Notes: generated from the sequence alone by a model not told the origin. 41,043 nucleotides of DNA from Porticoccaceae bacterium (GCA_024639885.1 JAHEGD010000006.1:42580-83622), one strand, 5' to 3'. Shown: positions 9,512-22,238, counted from the first letter of the stretch. Numbers and translations: made by a program.

Positions 9512-9562
9512 CCGCGGCAGTGGTTTAGCCGTGGTTGGCGGGCGAACTGTTCACCCAGGCCA

Positions 9563-10426
9563 TCATTCGATATTTTGGATCTGCTCGCGGATCTGCTCAA
9601 TCAGCACCTTGAGCTCCACGGAGACCTGAGTGGTCAGGCTGGCCAGCGACTTGGAGCCGAGTGTGTTCGCCTCGCGGTTAAGCTCTTGCATCAGGAAGTC
9701 GAGTCGCCGACCGCTCGGTTTACTGTCGGCCAGTGCGCGGCGGATTTCGGTGATATGGGTCTCGAGCCGGTCGAGCTCCTCATCGACGTCGGCGCGGTTG
9801 GCGATGATCACCATCTCCTGCTCGAGCCGCTCTGGATCGAGTTGTTGGCAGAACTCTTCGAGCTTGGCACGCAGCCGCTGGCGCTGCTGGTCGAGAATGG
9901 CCGGCAGCTCGCTGCGCACCAACTCAACCTGGCCGGCGATGGCGACCAGCCGCTGCTCGATCAGCTCGGCGAGCTTGTCGCCCTCGCGCTGGCGCGCCGC
10001 CAGCAGCTGGCTTGCGGTTTCGTCAAAGGCGGCGATGACCGCTGCCATCAGCAGCTCGCGGTCGACCTGCTGCTCTTGGATAATGCCCGGCCAGCGCAGC
10101 AGCTCTAGCGCCGACAGCGGTGCCGGGTCGCTCATCTTGGCGGCTAACTGTTCGGCTAGCTGCAGGTATTGGTTGGCCATCACCATGTCGGCGCTGACAC
10201 CGGCCTGAGCGTGGTTGAACGCCAGCGAGATCGAGATATCAATTTTGCCGCGGTTGAGCCGCTGGCGAGCTGCTTCGCGCAGTGGCATCTCGGCGCCGCG
10301 GACGCTGTCGGGCAGCTTAAAGTGGGTCTCTAAATAGCGGTGGTTGACCGAGCGCAGCTCGCAGCTAACGGCGCCCCACTCGGTTTCTACGGTGTGGCGG
10401 GCGAAGGCGGTCATGCTGCGGGGCAT
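9563..10426 (-). CDS. yicC: YicC-family endoribonuclease
   Basis: Member of the YicC/YloC family, reported as endoribonucleases that affect small-RNA turnover in E. coli. The 287 residues equal the E. coli length, and the N-terminus MPRSMTAFARH aligns with E. coli MIRSMTAYARR, supporting ATG 10426 over the internal Met5. The family middle (SVNHRYLETHFKLP, 27-40) and C-terminal (GRRLDFLMQELNREANTLGSK, then IKVLIEQIREQI-like end) blocks are present. It is divergent from rph with a 144-base gap, the conserved yicC/rph-pyrE arrangement of gammaproteobacteria. Confidence 0.95.
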   Translation of the reverse strand: MPRSMTAFARHTVETEWGAVSCELRSVNHRYLETHFKLPDSVRGAEMPLREAARQRLNRGKIDISISLAFNHAQAGVSADMVMANQYLQLAEQLAAKMSDPAPLSALELLRWPGIIQEQQVDRELLMAAVIAAFDETASQLLAARQREGDKLAELIEQRLVAIAGQVELVRSELPAILDQQRQRLRAKLEEFCQQLDPERLEQEMVIIANRADVDEELDRLETHITEIRRALADSKPSGRRLDFLMQELNREANTLGSKSLASLTTQVSVELKVLIEQIREQIQNIE

Positions 10427-10570
10427 CGGCGTAATCTCGGGCAGTGGGTTGGCTGGCCGTTAGTCTAGCAAACTTATCGGCGGTTATTGCGCCGTAACCG
10501 CGGCCGAGTTTGTTACAATCGCCGCCCGCGCCGCTCTGCCGGCAGCCCACCCAGACAACAGGTAACGACT

Positions 10571-11293
10571 ATGACCCGACCCAGCGGCCGCCGCCCCGAA
10601 CAGCTCCGCCCCGTTAAGATCACCCGCCACTACACTGTCCACGCCGAGGGTTCGGTGCTGGTAGAGTTTGGCGATACCAAAGTGATCTGCACCGCCTCGG
10701 TTGAGGCCGGCGTACCGCGCTTTTTGCGCGGCTCTGGGCAGGGCTGGATCACCGCCGAATACGGTATGTTGCCGCGCTCTACCGGCTCGCGGATGGGCCG
10801 CGAAGCGGCGCGTGGCAAACAGGGTGGTCGCACCCAAGAGATCCAGCGCTTGATCGGCCGCTCGCTGCGCGCAGCGGTCGACATGAAAAAACTCGGCGAG
10901 GTGACCATCACCGTCGATTGTGATGTGATTCAGGCCGACGGCGGCACTCGCACCGCAGCGATCACCGGTGCCTGCGTGGCACTGGTCGATGCGCTCAACC
11001 ACCTGCAGCGCAAAAAATCGCTCAAGACCGATCCGCTGACCTGCATGGTGGCAGCGGTATCGGTCGGCATCGTCAACGGCGAGCCGGTGTTGGATTTGGA
11101 TTACGCCGAGGACTCGACCGCCGAGACCGATATGAATGTGGTGATGACCAGCGCCGGCGGTTTTATCGAGGTGCAGGGCACTGCTGAGGCGGCGCCGTTT
11201 AGCGCCGAAGAGATGGCGGCGATGATGGCGCTGGCGCAGCGCGGCGTCGAGGATCTGGTTCGCGTTCAGCAGATGGCACTGGCCCAGGGGTAA
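10571..11293 (+). CDS. rph: Ribonuclease PH
   Basis: Phosphorolytic 3'-5' exoribonuclease that trims tRNA 3' ends. The 240 residues (E. coli active form 238) start [18 protein letters not shown] after an AGG ribosome site. Conserved blocks include [33 protein letters not shown], the phosphate-binding GRSLRA region and [13 protein letters not shown]. The reading frame is intact, unlike the frameshifted E. coli K-12 copy. A GTG/CGT-rich upstream extension from 10487 was rejected because it lacks family similarity. A TACAAT -10 word lies at about 10515-10520, without a good -35. It is followed by pyrE eight bases later. Confidence 0.96.
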   Translation: MTRPSGRRPEQLRPVKITRHYTVHAEGSVLVEFGDTKVICTASVEAGVPRFLRGSGQGWITAEYGMLPRSTGSRMGREAARGKQGGRTQEIQRLIGRSLRAAVDMKKLGEVTITVDCDVIQADGGTRTAAITGACVALVDALNHLQRKKSLKTDPLTCMVAAVSVGIVNGEPVLDLDYAEDSTAETDMNVVMTSAGGFIEVQGTAEAAPFSAEEMAAMMALAQRGVEDLVRVQQMALAQG

Positions 11294-11301
11294 TAGGCAC
11301 T

Positions 11302-11943
11302 ATGAGCGACTACAAAGCACAATTTATCGACACCGCGTTGACCAGCGGCGCGCTCAAGTTTGGCGAGTTCACCCTCAAGTCGGGGCGGCTGTCGCCCTAC
11401 TTCTTCAACGCCGGACAGTTCTATACCGGCCGCGCGCTGGCCACCCTCGGGCGCTGTTACGCGGCGGCGATTGTCGACTCGGGCATCGAATTTGATGTGC
11501 TGTTCGGCCCTGCCTACAAGGGCATCAGCTTGGCCGCGGCGACTGCGGTAGCGCTCGCCGAGCAGCACAACCGCGATGTCCCCTACTGCTTTAACCGCAA
11601 AGAGGCGAAAACCCACGGCGAGGGCGGCGTGATGGTCGGCGCACCACTCGCTGGACGGGTATTGATCATCGACGACGTGATCACCGCCGGTACCGCGATT
11701 CGCGAGGTGATGGCGATTGTCGAGGCGGCGGGAGCGACCGCCAGTGGCGTGGTGGTCGGGCTCGACCGCAGAGAGCGCGGCCAGGGCGAGCTGTCGGCCA
11801 TTCAAGAGGTTGAGCAGCAGTTTGGGCTCAGCGTGGCGAGCATCGCCAGTGTCGATGACATCGTCGACTATGTGCGCGATCGCGCCGAATTTGCAGCAAT
11901 GGTGGCGCCGCTACAGCGCTACCGCGACCAGTACGGCGTCTAA
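11302..11943 (+). CDS. pyrE: Orotate phosphoribosyltransferase
   Basis: Converts orotate and PRPP to OMP in de novo pyrimidine synthesis. The 213 residues equal the E. coli enzyme's length. The PRPP-binding motif [13 protein letters not shown] is at about 120-132, with the flexible-loop region [13 protein letters not shown] at about 97-109 just before it. It is cotranscribed with rph (eight-base gap). No attenuator-like hairpin with a T-run is visible in that small gap, unlike the enteric rph-pyrE attenuator. The stop TAA overlaps the convergent ATP-grasp gene stop by four bases. Confidence 0.97.
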   Translation: MSDYKAQFIDTALTSGALKFGEFTLKSGRLSPYFFNAGQFYTGRALATLGRCYAAAIVDSGIEFDVLFGPAYKGISLAAATAVALAEQHNRDVPYCFNRKEAKTHGEGGVMVGAPLAGRVLIIDDVITAGTAIREVMAIVEAAGATASGVVVGLDRRERGQGELSAIQEVEQQFGLSVASIASVDDIVDYVRDRAEFAAMVAPLQRYRDQYGV

Positions 11944-13586
11944 TCGCGCTCGATTAGCAGTAGCTGGTCGAGGTTGTGATCGAGCAGCAGCGCGCGCAGC
12001 TGGGCCGCCGTATCGCCGGCGCTGTGCAGGTCGCTGCGGCCGTCTCCCCAGCGCACCTGCGCGCCGTCGAGCAGTGCGACTTGTAACCTCTGGCCGTGCA
12101 GCGCGTCTAGGCGCTGTTCGGCAGCGGCCAGCTGGCTGGCCGGGTACTGCTCGATTGGAATCAAGCCGCCGCCGGCAAAGTGGCGGTCGATAAAGCGGTC
12201 TAAATAGCTGCGCGAAATCTCGCCACCGCAAAACTGCGGTGCGTAATTGATCTCATTGATGACCGCCCCGCTCTGATGCCACGGCACGGTTAAATCCTCG
12301 GCAATGATATCGACCCCGGCGGTCTGCAGGCCGACGATCGCCGCTGCCCGCACCGCCAGTGCCGCATTGTCGGGGTGCAGCTTGGCGGTCTCGTCACTGT
12401 CGATACCGCCCCATTGGGTCGACTCTATCGCGCGCAGCGGCACCCAGTGGCCGGCCGCGGGAACGCTGTCGGCGGTTAGCCCAAGTGTTGCCAGCAGTGC
12501 GCGGGCGGGCTCGTCTAGGGGCGGTCGGGTTTGCCGCCGCCACACTGGGCGTCGCTGTTCGGCGGCGTAGGCGTCTGCCGCCAGGCTGGCGATGGTGTCG
12601 CTGCCGTTGCCGCAGACCGCTATTGGCTGCCGTTTCACGGCGTAGAGCAACTCGCCATTGGCCACGAATAAGCGGTGACAGATACCGGAGGATTGTCGTT
12701 CAACCAGTGCCATAGGCGGCTGAGAGTAGGCCAGTGCTGTTGTGATGGCCGTCTCCAGCTGGTCGTGGTTGTCAATGGCAACGGTGACCCCCTCGCCGCG
12801 CTCACCATTGACCGGCTTGACTACCAGCGGCCAGCCGAGCTCCTCCGCGGCGCGCTGCGCGCCGGCGAGATTGACCACCAAAAGATGCTCTGGCGCCGGC
12901 AGTCCCACTTGGCGCAGCAAGTTGCCAGTGACCTGTTTGTCCTGGGCGATCTTGGCCGCAATCGCACTGTCGTCGTCGGCGATACTGCTCAACAGTTGGC
13001 GTTGACGGCGACCGATGCCAGCCCGGTAGATACCGCGGCCGAGATGCAGGTAGGGAATGCCGCGCTCGCTGCATGCTCGCAGTAGCGGCACGGTGGCGGT
13101 TGCGGCGACCACGCCGCGGCGCAGCCCGGGCAGCACCGACTGTTCGAGGTGCTGTTGCAATGCCAGCTGCGTTGCGTCGTTAATCAGCGTTGTCAACGCG
13201 CGGCGGCAGACCGCCGTAGCCGCCTCCACCGCACTGGCGTAGTGGCTGCGGGGCAGCTCTGCTTGCGGGTAGATGGTCAGCTCAATTTCACGCCGTCCCA
13301 GTTCGCTAAGGCGCGCGTCGGAGATTTCAAACGGTCGAAAAAACGGGATGCCAACGGCATTGAGCAAGGTCGTAGTGACGGCGCTAACGGCTCTCAAAAA
13401 GGTTTGGCTACGCTGGTCGAGATCAGTCGGCGGTTGCCCGCTGAGTGGTGGCCGGCGATCAATCTCCAGTGGTCCGGAGAGCCATGCGTGCAGTAGCTCA
13501 AGCGAGCCCTCGATGGCCGCTGCGGTCACGGTGAAGGTGATCGGCGCACTGCTGTCGAGTGCGCGCTGTAGGTCGAGTGGGCGCAC
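11940..13586 (-). CDS. CphA-like ATP-grasp ligase lacking the Mur-ligase domain
   Basis: An ATP-grasp carboxylate-amine/peptide ligase resembling the N-terminal and ATP-grasp parts of cyanophycin synthetase (CphA). Hallmarks are [15 protein letters not shown], then [15 protein letters not shown] (CphA-type entry to the ATP-grasp fold), [16 protein letters not shown] for nucleotide binding, [22 protein letters not shown], and the acidic metal site INEINYAP. A CphA would continue with about 400 residues of Mur ligase containing a TGTNGKTT P-loop; here the protein ends about 70 residues after the ATP-grasp core. I take GTG 13586, one base after the SDR stop, giving 548 residues; an ATG at 13646 is possible. 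The substrate is unknown. It is translationally coupled to the SDR gene. Confidence 0.8.
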   Translation of the reverse strand: MRPLDLQRALDSSAPITFTVTAAAIEGSLELLHAWLSGPLEIDRRPPLSGQPPTDLDQRSQTFLRAVSAVTTTLLNAVGIPFFRPFEISDARLSELGRREIELTIYPQAELPRSHYASAVEAATAVCRRALTTLINDATQLALQQHLEQSVLPGLRRGVVAATATVPLLRACSERGIPYLHLGRGIYRAGIGRRQRQLLSSIADDDSAIAAKIAQDKQVTGNLLRQVGLPAPEHLLVVNLAGAQRAAEELGWPLVVKPVNGERGEGVTVAIDNHDQLETAITTALAYSQPPMALVERQSSGICHRLFVANGELLYAVKRQPIAVCGNGSDTIASLAADAYAAEQRRPVWRRQTRPPLDEPARALLATLGLTADSVPAAGHWVPLRAIESTQWGGIDSDETAKLHPDNAALAVRAAAIVGLQTAGVDIIAEDLTVPWHQSGAVINEINYAPQFCGGEISRSYLDRFIDRHFAGGGLIPIEQYPASQLAAAEQRLDALHGQRLQVALLDGAQVRWGDGRSDLHSAGDTAAQLRALLLDHNLDQLLLIERD

Positions 13587-13587
13587 C

Positions 13588-14354
13588 TTACAACCGGATG
13601 CCGCCGTCGACCTCAAAGACGCGGCCATTGAGGTAGTCGTTTTCAAAGATAAACCGCGCCATGCTGGCGATCTCCTCGGGGGTGCCTAGTCGCCCGGCCG
13701 GGATCATCGCCGCCATCTTGTCGAGCGCCGCTTGGTTCATCGAGGCGACCATCTCGGTGGCGATGAAACCCGGTGCGATCGCGCAGCTGCGGATACCCAG
13801 CGGCGCCAACTCTTTGGCCCACGCGGTCGTCATCGCCACCACCCCGGCCTTGGCTGCCGAGTAGTTGGTCTGCCCGAAGTTGCCGGCCCGAGACACGCTG
13901 GAGATATTGATGATCACCCCGCGGCTGGAAGTTGCCGCCATGGTCGCGGCGGCCTCGCGACCGGCTAAGAACACCCCGGTGAGATTGACGTCGATCACCG
14001 CCTGCCACTGCGCCAACGACATCTTGTCGACCAGCTGGCCGCTGGCGTCTACTTTGATGAGGCGGCCGTCGCGGAGGATGCCGGCGTTGTTAACGAGCCC
14101 ATTGAGCTGGCCAAAATCGGTGCCGATTGCAGCGAAGGTCGCCTCGACCTCGGCCTCGCTGGCGACATTGCAGCGGTAGCCGCGGCAGACGATGCCGGCC
14201 TGTTGTAGCGTCGCCAGACCGCTATCGAGAGACTGCTGGTCGACTTCGATCAGCGCTAGCGCAGCGCCGTGGCGGCCGAGCTCGAGCGCAATCGCTAAGC
14301 CGAGCCCTCGGCCACCACCGGTCACCGCGATGACCGGGCGTTGAGTCGCCGCGC

Positions 14355-14358
<4 letters not shown>
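13588..14358 (-). CDS. FabG-like short-chain dehydrogenase/reductase
   Basis: NAD(P)-dependent SDR of 256 residues, most like 3-oxoacyl-ACP/acetoacetyl-CoA reductases. It shows the cofactor motif TGGGRGLG near residue 12, NNAG near 90, catalytic Ser in INISSVS and YxxxK in NYSAAKAG, and the C-terminal EVDGGIRL end typical of FabG. I choose GTG 14358, which overlaps the slmA stop (GTGA), over an ATG at 14391 that would intrude into slmA. It lies between slmA and the ATP-grasp ligase in one overlapping transcript. A true FabG normally lives in the fab cluster, so this paralogue probably serves another reduction, possibly linked to the ligase. Confidence 0.85.
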
Positions 14359-17282
<2,924 letters not shown>

Positions 17283-17286
<4 letters not shown>

Positions 17287-18509
17287 GGTGCGCTGGCGGT
17301 CTCAACTAACTCGGCAAAGCGCGCGATCAGATCGCGCGCCAGCTGCGACTTGCCGCGCTTGTCGAAGCGGGTGGCGCTGTCGGCGCTGTAGAGCGTCACC
17401 TCGTTGTCATCGCTGTTAAAGCCGATATCGCTGCGCGCCACATTGTTGGCGACAATGGCGGTGAGCCGCTTGGCGACCAGTTTGGCGCGAGCGTGCTGCT
17501 CCAGCTGCTCGGTCTCGGCGGCAAAGCCGATGGTGACCGCTGGCGGTGTCGCCAGCGCGGTGACCGCGGCGACGATGTCCGGGTTTTTGGTCAGCTCGAG
17601 CGTGATGAGCTCGCCCTGCTTTTTAATTTTCTGCTCGGCGCAGAGCAGCGGCCGGTAGTCGGCGACCGCGGCGGCGGCGATGAACAGCTCGCAGCCGGCG
17701 CCGTGCTCGAGCGCGGCGTCGTGCATCTGCGCAGCGCTGTCGACTGCGACCAGCTGGGCACCGGCCGGCGCGGTCAAGTTGACCGGGCCAGAGATCAGCG
17801 TGACGCTGGCGCCCGCCTCGAGTGCCGCGGTGGTCAGCGCGTAGCCCATTTTGCCGGAGCTGTGGTTGCTGATGTAGCGAACCGGGTCGAGCGGCTCGCG
17901 GGTTGGCCCGGCGGTAATGACCACGCGGCGCCCCTGCAGTGCGCCGCTGGCAAACAGCGCCGCACAGCCGTCGGCGATCGCCTCGGGGGCGAGCAGCCGG
18001 CCAAGGCCGACATCGCCACAGGCCTGAATGCCGGCCTCGGGACCGAGTACCGCCACGCCGCGCGCAGCCAACATGTCGATGTTCTGCTGGCTGGCCGGGT
18101 GGGCCCACATCTGTTGGTTCATCGCCGGTGCCACCGCGATGCGGGCCGGGGTCGCTAGCGCCACCGCGGTCAGCAGATTGGCGGCGCTGCCTTGGGCCAG
18201 CTCGGCGATCAGGTCGGCGGTGGCCGGGGCGATCAGCAGTAGGTCGGCCCAGCGCGCCAGCTCGATATGGCCCATGCCGGCTTCGGCCTGTTCGTCGAGC
18301 AGCTGGCGGTGGACCGGGTGGCCGGAGAGCGCTTGCAGCGTCAGCGGGGTGATAAATTCACAGGCGCCGTCGGTCATGATGACCCGCACGCTGGCACCGA
18401 GCTCCTGCAGCCGGCGGACGATCTCGGCGCTCTTGTAGGCGGCGATGCCGCCGCTCACTCCGAGCAGAATCTGTTTGTTGTTCAGCGCAAGCGCGGTGGC
18501 AGCGGTCAC
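17283..18509 (-). CDS. coaBC: Bifunctional phosphopantothenoylcysteine decarboxylase/synthetase
   Basis: Two coenzyme A pathway steps: CTP-dependent joining of cysteine to 4'-phosphopantothenate (CoaB) and FMN-dependent decarboxylation (CoaC). The N-terminal CoaC domain has LGVSGGIAAYKSAE, PAMNQQMW and the catalytic-cysteine motif ACGDVGLGRL; the CoaB half has ITAGPTREPLDPVRYISNHSSGKMG, AAVADYRP and the KIKK lysine motif. I place the start at GTG 18509, which has AGGAG five bases upstream, rather than TTG 18533; this gives 408 residues, near the E. coli 406. It is divergent from radC. Confidence 0.96.
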
Positions 18510-18589
18510 GATGGCTCCTAGCGGTTTTGGCAAAGGTGGCTACAGTAACATTTAGATCCGCCGCAATAAATACTAAATAAGTGCTTACT

Positions 18590-19309
18590 ATGCCCCCTGC
18601 CCCTGATAATACTGGTAATACCGGCCGCCTAGGGATTAAGAGCTGGCGCCCAGAGGAGCGCCCGCGCGAGAAGTTATTGGCCCGCGGGGCGGCCGCGCTG
18701 AGCGACGCCGAGCTGCTCGCGATCTTCCTGCAGAGCGGTTGCGGGCCGCTTTCGGCGGTCGACTTAGCGCGCTCGCTGCTGGTTCAGTTCGGCGGCTTGG
18801 CGGCGCTGTTGCGCGCCGACAAGGCGAGTTTTTGCGGCTGCAAAGGGGTCGGCGAGGTGCGCTATACCACCCTGCAGGCGGCGCTCGAATTGAGCCGTCG
18901 GTTTATGGCTGAAGGGCTGCGCAGCCAGCCGGTGTTCCGTGCTGCCGGTCAGGTCAGCGACTACCTGGCGGTGCAGCTGCGCGGCCAGCCGCGCGAGCTG
19001 TTTATGGTGCTGCTGCTCGACAGCCAGCACCGCCTACTCGACAGTGTCGAGCTGTTTCAGGGCAGTGTCGACAGCGCCTCGGTACACCCGCGCGAGGTAG
19101 TCAAGCTGGCGCTCGCTCACAATGCGGTGGCGGTGATAGTCGCCCACAACCACCCGTCGGGGGTAGCCGAGCCGAGCCGCGCCGATGTCGCCATCACCGC
19201 GCGGCTCGAAGCGGCGCTGGGGCTGGTCGATATCGCCCTGCTCGACCACTTTATCGTCGGCAGCGGGGTGGTCACCTCGCTGGCCGGCCGCGGCCTGCTG
19301 AAAAGCTGA
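18590..19309 (+). CDS. radC: RadC/YicR-family JAMM-domain protein
   Basis: UPF0758/RadC protein with an N-terminal helix-hairpin-helix region and a C-terminal JAB1/MPN (JAMM) metal domain. The core ERPREKLLARGAAALSDAELLAIFLQSG and the metal motif AHNHPSG followed by the Asp ten residues on (SRAD) are intact. Its biochemical role is not settled; the old DNA repair assignment is unreliable. ATG 18590 is used, with GTG 18581 possible; neither has a good ribosome site. It is divergent from coaBC with an 80-base gap, as in other gammaproteobacteria. Confidence 0.92.
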   Translation: MPPAPDNTGNTGRLGIKSWRPEERPREKLLARGAAALSDAELLAIFLQSGCGPLSAVDLARSLLVQFGGLAALLRADKASFCGCKGVGEVRYTTLQAALELSRRFMAEGLRSQPVFRAAGQVSDYLAVQLRGQPRELFMVLLLDSQHRLLDSVELFQGSVDSASVHPREVVKLALAHNAVAVIVAHNHPSGVAEPSRADVAITARLEAALGLVDIALLDHFIVGSGVVTSLAGRGLLKS

Positions 19310-19335
19310 TATTTAGCGTTTTTCGGCGATCTTGT

Positions 19336-19364
19336 TTGCACCGTTACCGCCTTTCTGGTATAAA
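19336..19364 (+). promoter_or_regulatory. Strong sigma-70 promoter for rpmB-rpmG
   Basis: TTGCAC (19336-19341) and TATAAA (19359-19364) are separated by exactly 17 bases, close to consensus. The predicted transcription start near 19371 leaves a leader of about 150 bases before rpmB. Confidence 0.8.
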
Positions 19365-19370
19365 TCGCAC

Positions 19371-19520
19371 CCCTTGACGGGAGGGTCCCGTCCATTGCCG
19401 CGTCAGGCGTCGCTAAAATTTCGCTTTTAGCTGCCCGCCAGGCAACGCAACTACAGGGTTTTCAAGAATTTTTGCCGCGCGCCGCAGGGTGCCGGCGGAC
19501 AAGGTAAACAGAGGCACAGC
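19371..19520 (+). other. Structured 5' leader of rpmB
   Basis: The leader contains at least two hairpins: GACGGG/CCCGTC (19376-19392, five-base loop) directly at the predicted transcript start, and GCTAAAA/TTTTAGC (19412-19431, six-base loop). A GC-rich segment follows at 19471-19500. Ribosomal protein leaders often bind a ribosomal protein for feedback, but I recognise no known leader motif here. The region carries no ORF. Confidence 0.4.
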
Positions 19521-19757
19521 ATGTCTAGAGTATGTCAGGTCACCGGCAAGCGCCCCATGACGGGCAACAACGTATCGCACGCGAAGAACCGCACGCGTCG
19601 CCGCTTCGAGCCCAACCTCCACACCCACCGTTTTTGGGTCGAGGCCGAGAAGCGTTTCGTTAAATTGCGCGTCTCTACCAAGGGTATGCGTATCATTGAT
19701 AAAAACGGCATCGACACCGTGCTCGCCGATCTGCGCGCACGCGGTCTGAAAGTTTAA
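19521..19757 (+). CDS. rpmB: 50S ribosomal protein L28
   Basis: The 78 residues match E. coli L28 ([12 protein letters not shown] start, [12 protein letters not shown]-like middle, [22 protein letters not shown] end). It is paired with rpmG twelve bases downstream, the conserved L28-L33 operon. Confidence 0.98.
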   Translation: MSRVCQVTGKRPMTGNNVSHAKNRTRRRFEPNLHTHRFWVEAEKRFVKLRVSTKGMRIIDKNGIDTVLADLRARGLKV

Positions 19758-19769
19758 GGAGTCGCCGAC

Positions 19770-19937
19770 ATGGCCAAAGCAATCCGTGAAAAAATTCGTC
19801 TGGTCTCCAGTGCCGGTACCGGTCACTTCTACACGACCGACAAAAACAAGCGCAACATGCCGGAGAAGATGGAGATCAAAAAGTACGATCCAACCATCCG
19901 CCAGCACGTGATCTACAAAGAAGCCAAGATCAAGTAA
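19770..19937 (+). CDS. rpmG: 50S ribosomal protein L33
   Basis: The 55 residues have the same length as E. coli L33, with [20 protein letters not shown] at the N-terminus and [12 protein letters not shown] at the end. No cysteine pairs are present, so it is the zinc-independent form. AAGGAG lies a few bases before ATG 19770. A bidirectional terminator follows. Confidence 0.98.
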   Translation: MAKAIREKIRLVSSAGTGHFYTTDKNKRNMPEKMEIKKYDPTIRQHVIYKEAKIK

Positions 19938-19957
19938 ACCACTCGATCGCTGGCATT

Positions 19958-19986
19958 AAAAAGCCCAGCTTAGGCTGGGCTTTTTT
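19958..19986. terminator. Bidirectional intrinsic terminator between rpmG and a convergent membrane protein gene
   Basis: GCCCAGC (19963-19969) and GCTGGGC (19974-19980) pair around the loop TTAG, flanked by AAAAA on the left and TTTTTT on the right. It can stop transcription from rpmG and, on the other strand, from the membrane protein gene at 20008-20445. Confidence 0.9.
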
Positions 19987-20007
19987 GTGGCAGCAACAAA
20001 CGGGTGG

Positions 20008-20445
20008 TTAGCGCAGCCAGCCGGCGGCGCTGGCGCGGTGGGTGAGAAACAGTAGGTAGCCGCTGACGGCAAACAGCAGCAGCGGCTGGGCGATGCCGTT
20101 AAAGCCGTGCACTGCAAAGGCGTCGCTGCCGAGCAGGCGGTCGAGCAGCAGCAGTAGGTAGCTGAACAGTGTGGCACTGAGCAGAGCGACCGCCGCCGAT
20201 TTTTTGGTGGCCAGCATCAGCGCCCCAAAGGCACCAATCGTCACGGTAGCAAACTGAACGGCGACCAGCCAGCCGGGCTGGCTGGCCAGCTGCTGCTGCT
20301 CGGTTGCGGCAAACGGGGCGTAGCTGGCGGCTTGGCCGGCGCGCTCGGCGACCAGCAGCGCAGCCACCGCAAGGTGCCAGAGTACGCCGAGCTGGGCGAC
20401 CGGGGTAAACCATCTGGGGCGTAACCTAGTGAATAACACCGACAT
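20008..20445 (-). CDS. Small integral membrane protein of unknown function
   Basis: 145 residues with four likely membrane helices (about 15-34, 58-80, 83-103 and 116-136) and a basic N-terminus (SVLFTRLRPRWF). I do not recognise the family and see no catalytic or metal motif. The reading frame is confirmed as real by its hydrophobic periodicity and by ending at the shared terminator. The segment between helices 1 and 2 is glutamine-rich and probably exposed. No partner gene is evident next to it. Confidence 0.75.
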   Translation of the reverse strand: MSVLFTRLRPRWFTPVAQLGVLWHLAVAALLVAERAGQAASYAPFAATEQQQLASQPGWLVAVQFATVTIGAFGALMLATKKSAAVALLSATLFSYLLLLLDRLLGSDAFAVHGFNGIAQPLLLFAVSGYLLFLTHRASAAGWLR

Positions 20446-20581
20446 CTGTGTTCTGCTCCTAGCGTTGCGGGCTGGCTTATTCTAACGGCATCACAACAAG
20501 TAAAGATACCCCCGCAGCGCGGCCAGCCGCGGCGCCACTTTGCGTGAACGGGGTGCTGCGCGGGCGCTGCCCAGCGCAGGC

Positions 20582-20794
20582 TCAGTCGGCTACGACGTTG
20601 TCGGCCTGCTCGCCCTTCTGGCCGGCGACCACGTCAAAGGTGACCCGCTGCCCCTCTTTGAGCGATTTAAAGCCCTCGGCCTGGATGGCGGTGTGGTGGA
20701 CAAATACATCGCCGCCGCCATCGCGTTCAATAAAGCCGTAGCCCTTGCTGTCGTTAAACCATTTAACCGTACCGGCAACTCTCTCCGCAGCCAT
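20582..20794 (-). CDS. Cold-shock-domain protein (CspA family)
   Basis: A 70-residue single-stranded nucleic acid-binding protein. RNP1 (KGYGFIE) and RNP2 (VFVHH) and the start [15 protein letters not shown] are standard for the family. The start is ATG 20794 after GAGG; an upstream start at 20842 would add a hydrophobic run not found in relatives and lie in the serA terminator. It probably acts as an RNA chaperone. It is not possible to say whether it is cold-inducible; the leader is short and there is no long cspA-type 5' UTR. Confidence 0.93.
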   Translation of the reverse strand: MAAERVAGTVKWFNDSKGYGFIERDGGGDVFVHHTAIQAEGFKSLKEGQRVTFDVVAGQKGEQADNVVAD

Positions 20795-20824
20795 AACCTC
20801 AACCTCTGTAGAAAAAAACCACCT

Positions 20825-20857
20825 AAAAAACCCGCCAGCCATCGGCCAGCGGGTTTA
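20825..20857 (-). terminator. Intrinsic terminator of serA
   Basis: On the minus strand AAACCCGC (20856-20849) and GCGGGTTT (20835-20828) form an eight-pair stem around a 13-base loop, followed by a T-run (complement of A20825-20830). It lies 36 bases after the serA stop and just ahead of the csp ribosome site, so csp needs its own promoter or read-through. Confidence 0.85.
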
Positions 20858-20892
20858 GTGTAGGAGTTTTTTGGCCGGTCGGCTAGATCGGT

Positions 20893-22122
20893 TTAAAACA
20901 GCACCCGGCAGCGCACCGTACCGGTCACCGCCTTCAGTGCGGCGATCGCCGCATCGCTGTATTCGCCGTCGATATCGACCACCACATAGCCGACTTCACC
21001 GGTGGTCTGCAGGTACTGGGCGGCGATATTGAGCTGGTACTCAGAGAGGATCTGGTTGATCGCGGTCATCACCCCGGGGGTGTTGCGGTGGACGTGCAGC
21101 AGGCGGTGGCGGTCGGCCTGGGCGGGCAGCGCCACCTGCGGGAAGTTGACCGCGCTGGTGGTGGTGCCGTTGTCGCTGTAGGTGGCCAGCTTCTCGGCCA
21201 CTTCAAGCCCGATATTGGCCTGCGCCTCTTGGGTAGAGCCACCGATGTGCGGGGTTAGGATGACGTTGTCGAAGGCGCGCAGCGGCGAGACAAACTCTTC
21301 ACTGTTGCCTTTGGGTTCGACCGGGAAGACGTCGATGGCGGCCCCGCCAACCTGCTTGCTGGCCAGTGCTGCGGCCAGTGCATCGATGTCGATGACCTGC
21401 CCGCGCGCGGCGTTGATCAGCACCGCGCCGGGTTTCATAGCGGCCAGCTCGGCGGCAGTGAACAGGTTGCGGGTGGCGCCGGTGTCGGGCACGTGCAGGG
21501 TGACGATGTCGGCGCTGCCGAGCAGCTCGTGGAGGTCGCGGACCTGTTCGGCGTTGCCCAGCGGCAGCTTGCTGACGGTGTCGTAAAAGCGCACCTTCAT
21601 GCCGAGCGATTCGGCCAGCACACTCACTTGGCTGCCGATATTGCCGTAGCCAACCACGCCGAGCACCTTGCCGCGCACCTCGTGGGCGTTGGCGGCGCTC
21701 TTCTGCCACTCGCCGCGGTGGGCGGCGGCATTTTTAGCGGGGATGCCGCGCATCAGCATGATCGCCTCGGCGATCACCAGCTCGGCGACGCTGCGGGTGT
21801 TTGAGTAGGGGGCGTTGAAGACCGCCACGCCGTGACGGCTGGCGGCGGCCAGATCGACCTGGTTGGTGCCGATGCAGAAACAGCCAACCCCGATCAGTTT
21901 GTTGGCGCGGGCAAACACCTCGTCGCTGAGCTGGGTGCGCGAGCGGATACCGATAAAGTGGGCATCGCTGATCGCCTCGAGCAGTTCGTCGCCGGCCAGC
22001 GCCGTGGCGCGCTGGTCGATGTTGCTGTAGCCGGCCGCTTGCAGCGCCTCGATCGCCGATGGGTGCAGCCCCTCGAGGAGCAGAAACTTGATCTTAGATT
22101 TATCCAGCGAGAAGTTGAGCAT
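20893..22122 (-). CDS. serA: D-3-phosphoglycerate dehydrogenase
   Basis: First step of serine synthesis, oxidising 3-phosphoglycerate to phosphohydroxypyruvate. The 409 residues (E. coli 410) have the NAD fold VGYGNIGSQVSVLAESLGM, HIGGSTQEAQANIG near the active-site His, and a C-terminal ACT domain (about 338-409) that binds serine for feedback. It lies divergent from a D-2-hydroxyglutarate dehydrogenase gene, as in Pseudomonas; SerA can make D-2-hydroxyglutarate from 2-oxoglutarate to regenerate NAD+, and the neighbour oxidises it back. Confidence 0.97.
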   Translation of the reverse strand: MLNFSLDKSKIKFLLLEGLHPSAIEALQAAGYSNIDQRATALAGDELLEAISDAHFIGIRSRTQLSDEVFARANKLIGVGCFCIGTNQVDLAAASRHGVAVFNAPYSNTRSVAELVIAEAIMLMRGIPAKNAAAHRGEWQKSAANAHEVRGKVLGVVGYGNIGSQVSVLAESLGMKVRFYDTVSKLPLGNAEQVRDLHELLGSADIVTLHVPDTGATRNLFTAAELAAMKPGAVLINAARGQVIDIDALAAALASKQVGGAAIDVFPVEPKGNSEEFVSPLRAFDNVILTPHIGGSTQEAQANIGLEVAEKLATYSDNGTTTSAVNFPQVALPAQADRHRLLHVHRNTPGVMTAINQILSEYQLNIAAQYLQTTGEVGYVVVDIDGEYSDAAIAALKAVTGTVRCRVLF

Positions 22123-22238
22123 AACGGTCGGTGTCCACCCTGTAGCTAAAATAGTCGGTCATACTAAAAGGGCGGCTATGGTAACATGGCCGGCGTTTTT
22201 ACAGTTGCTGTTTACTCTATTTTGGAGGCTCGCCAGTC

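Noticed and set aside
9512-9562. Terminator between the 90-residue gene and yicC
   Set aside because: A GGGCGAAC/GTTCACCC near-palindrome exists but has a one-base centre, a mismatch and no T-run.
11291-11301. pyrE attenuator as in enteric bacteria
   Set aside because: The rph-pyrE gap is eight bases, too small for a hairpin and T-run.
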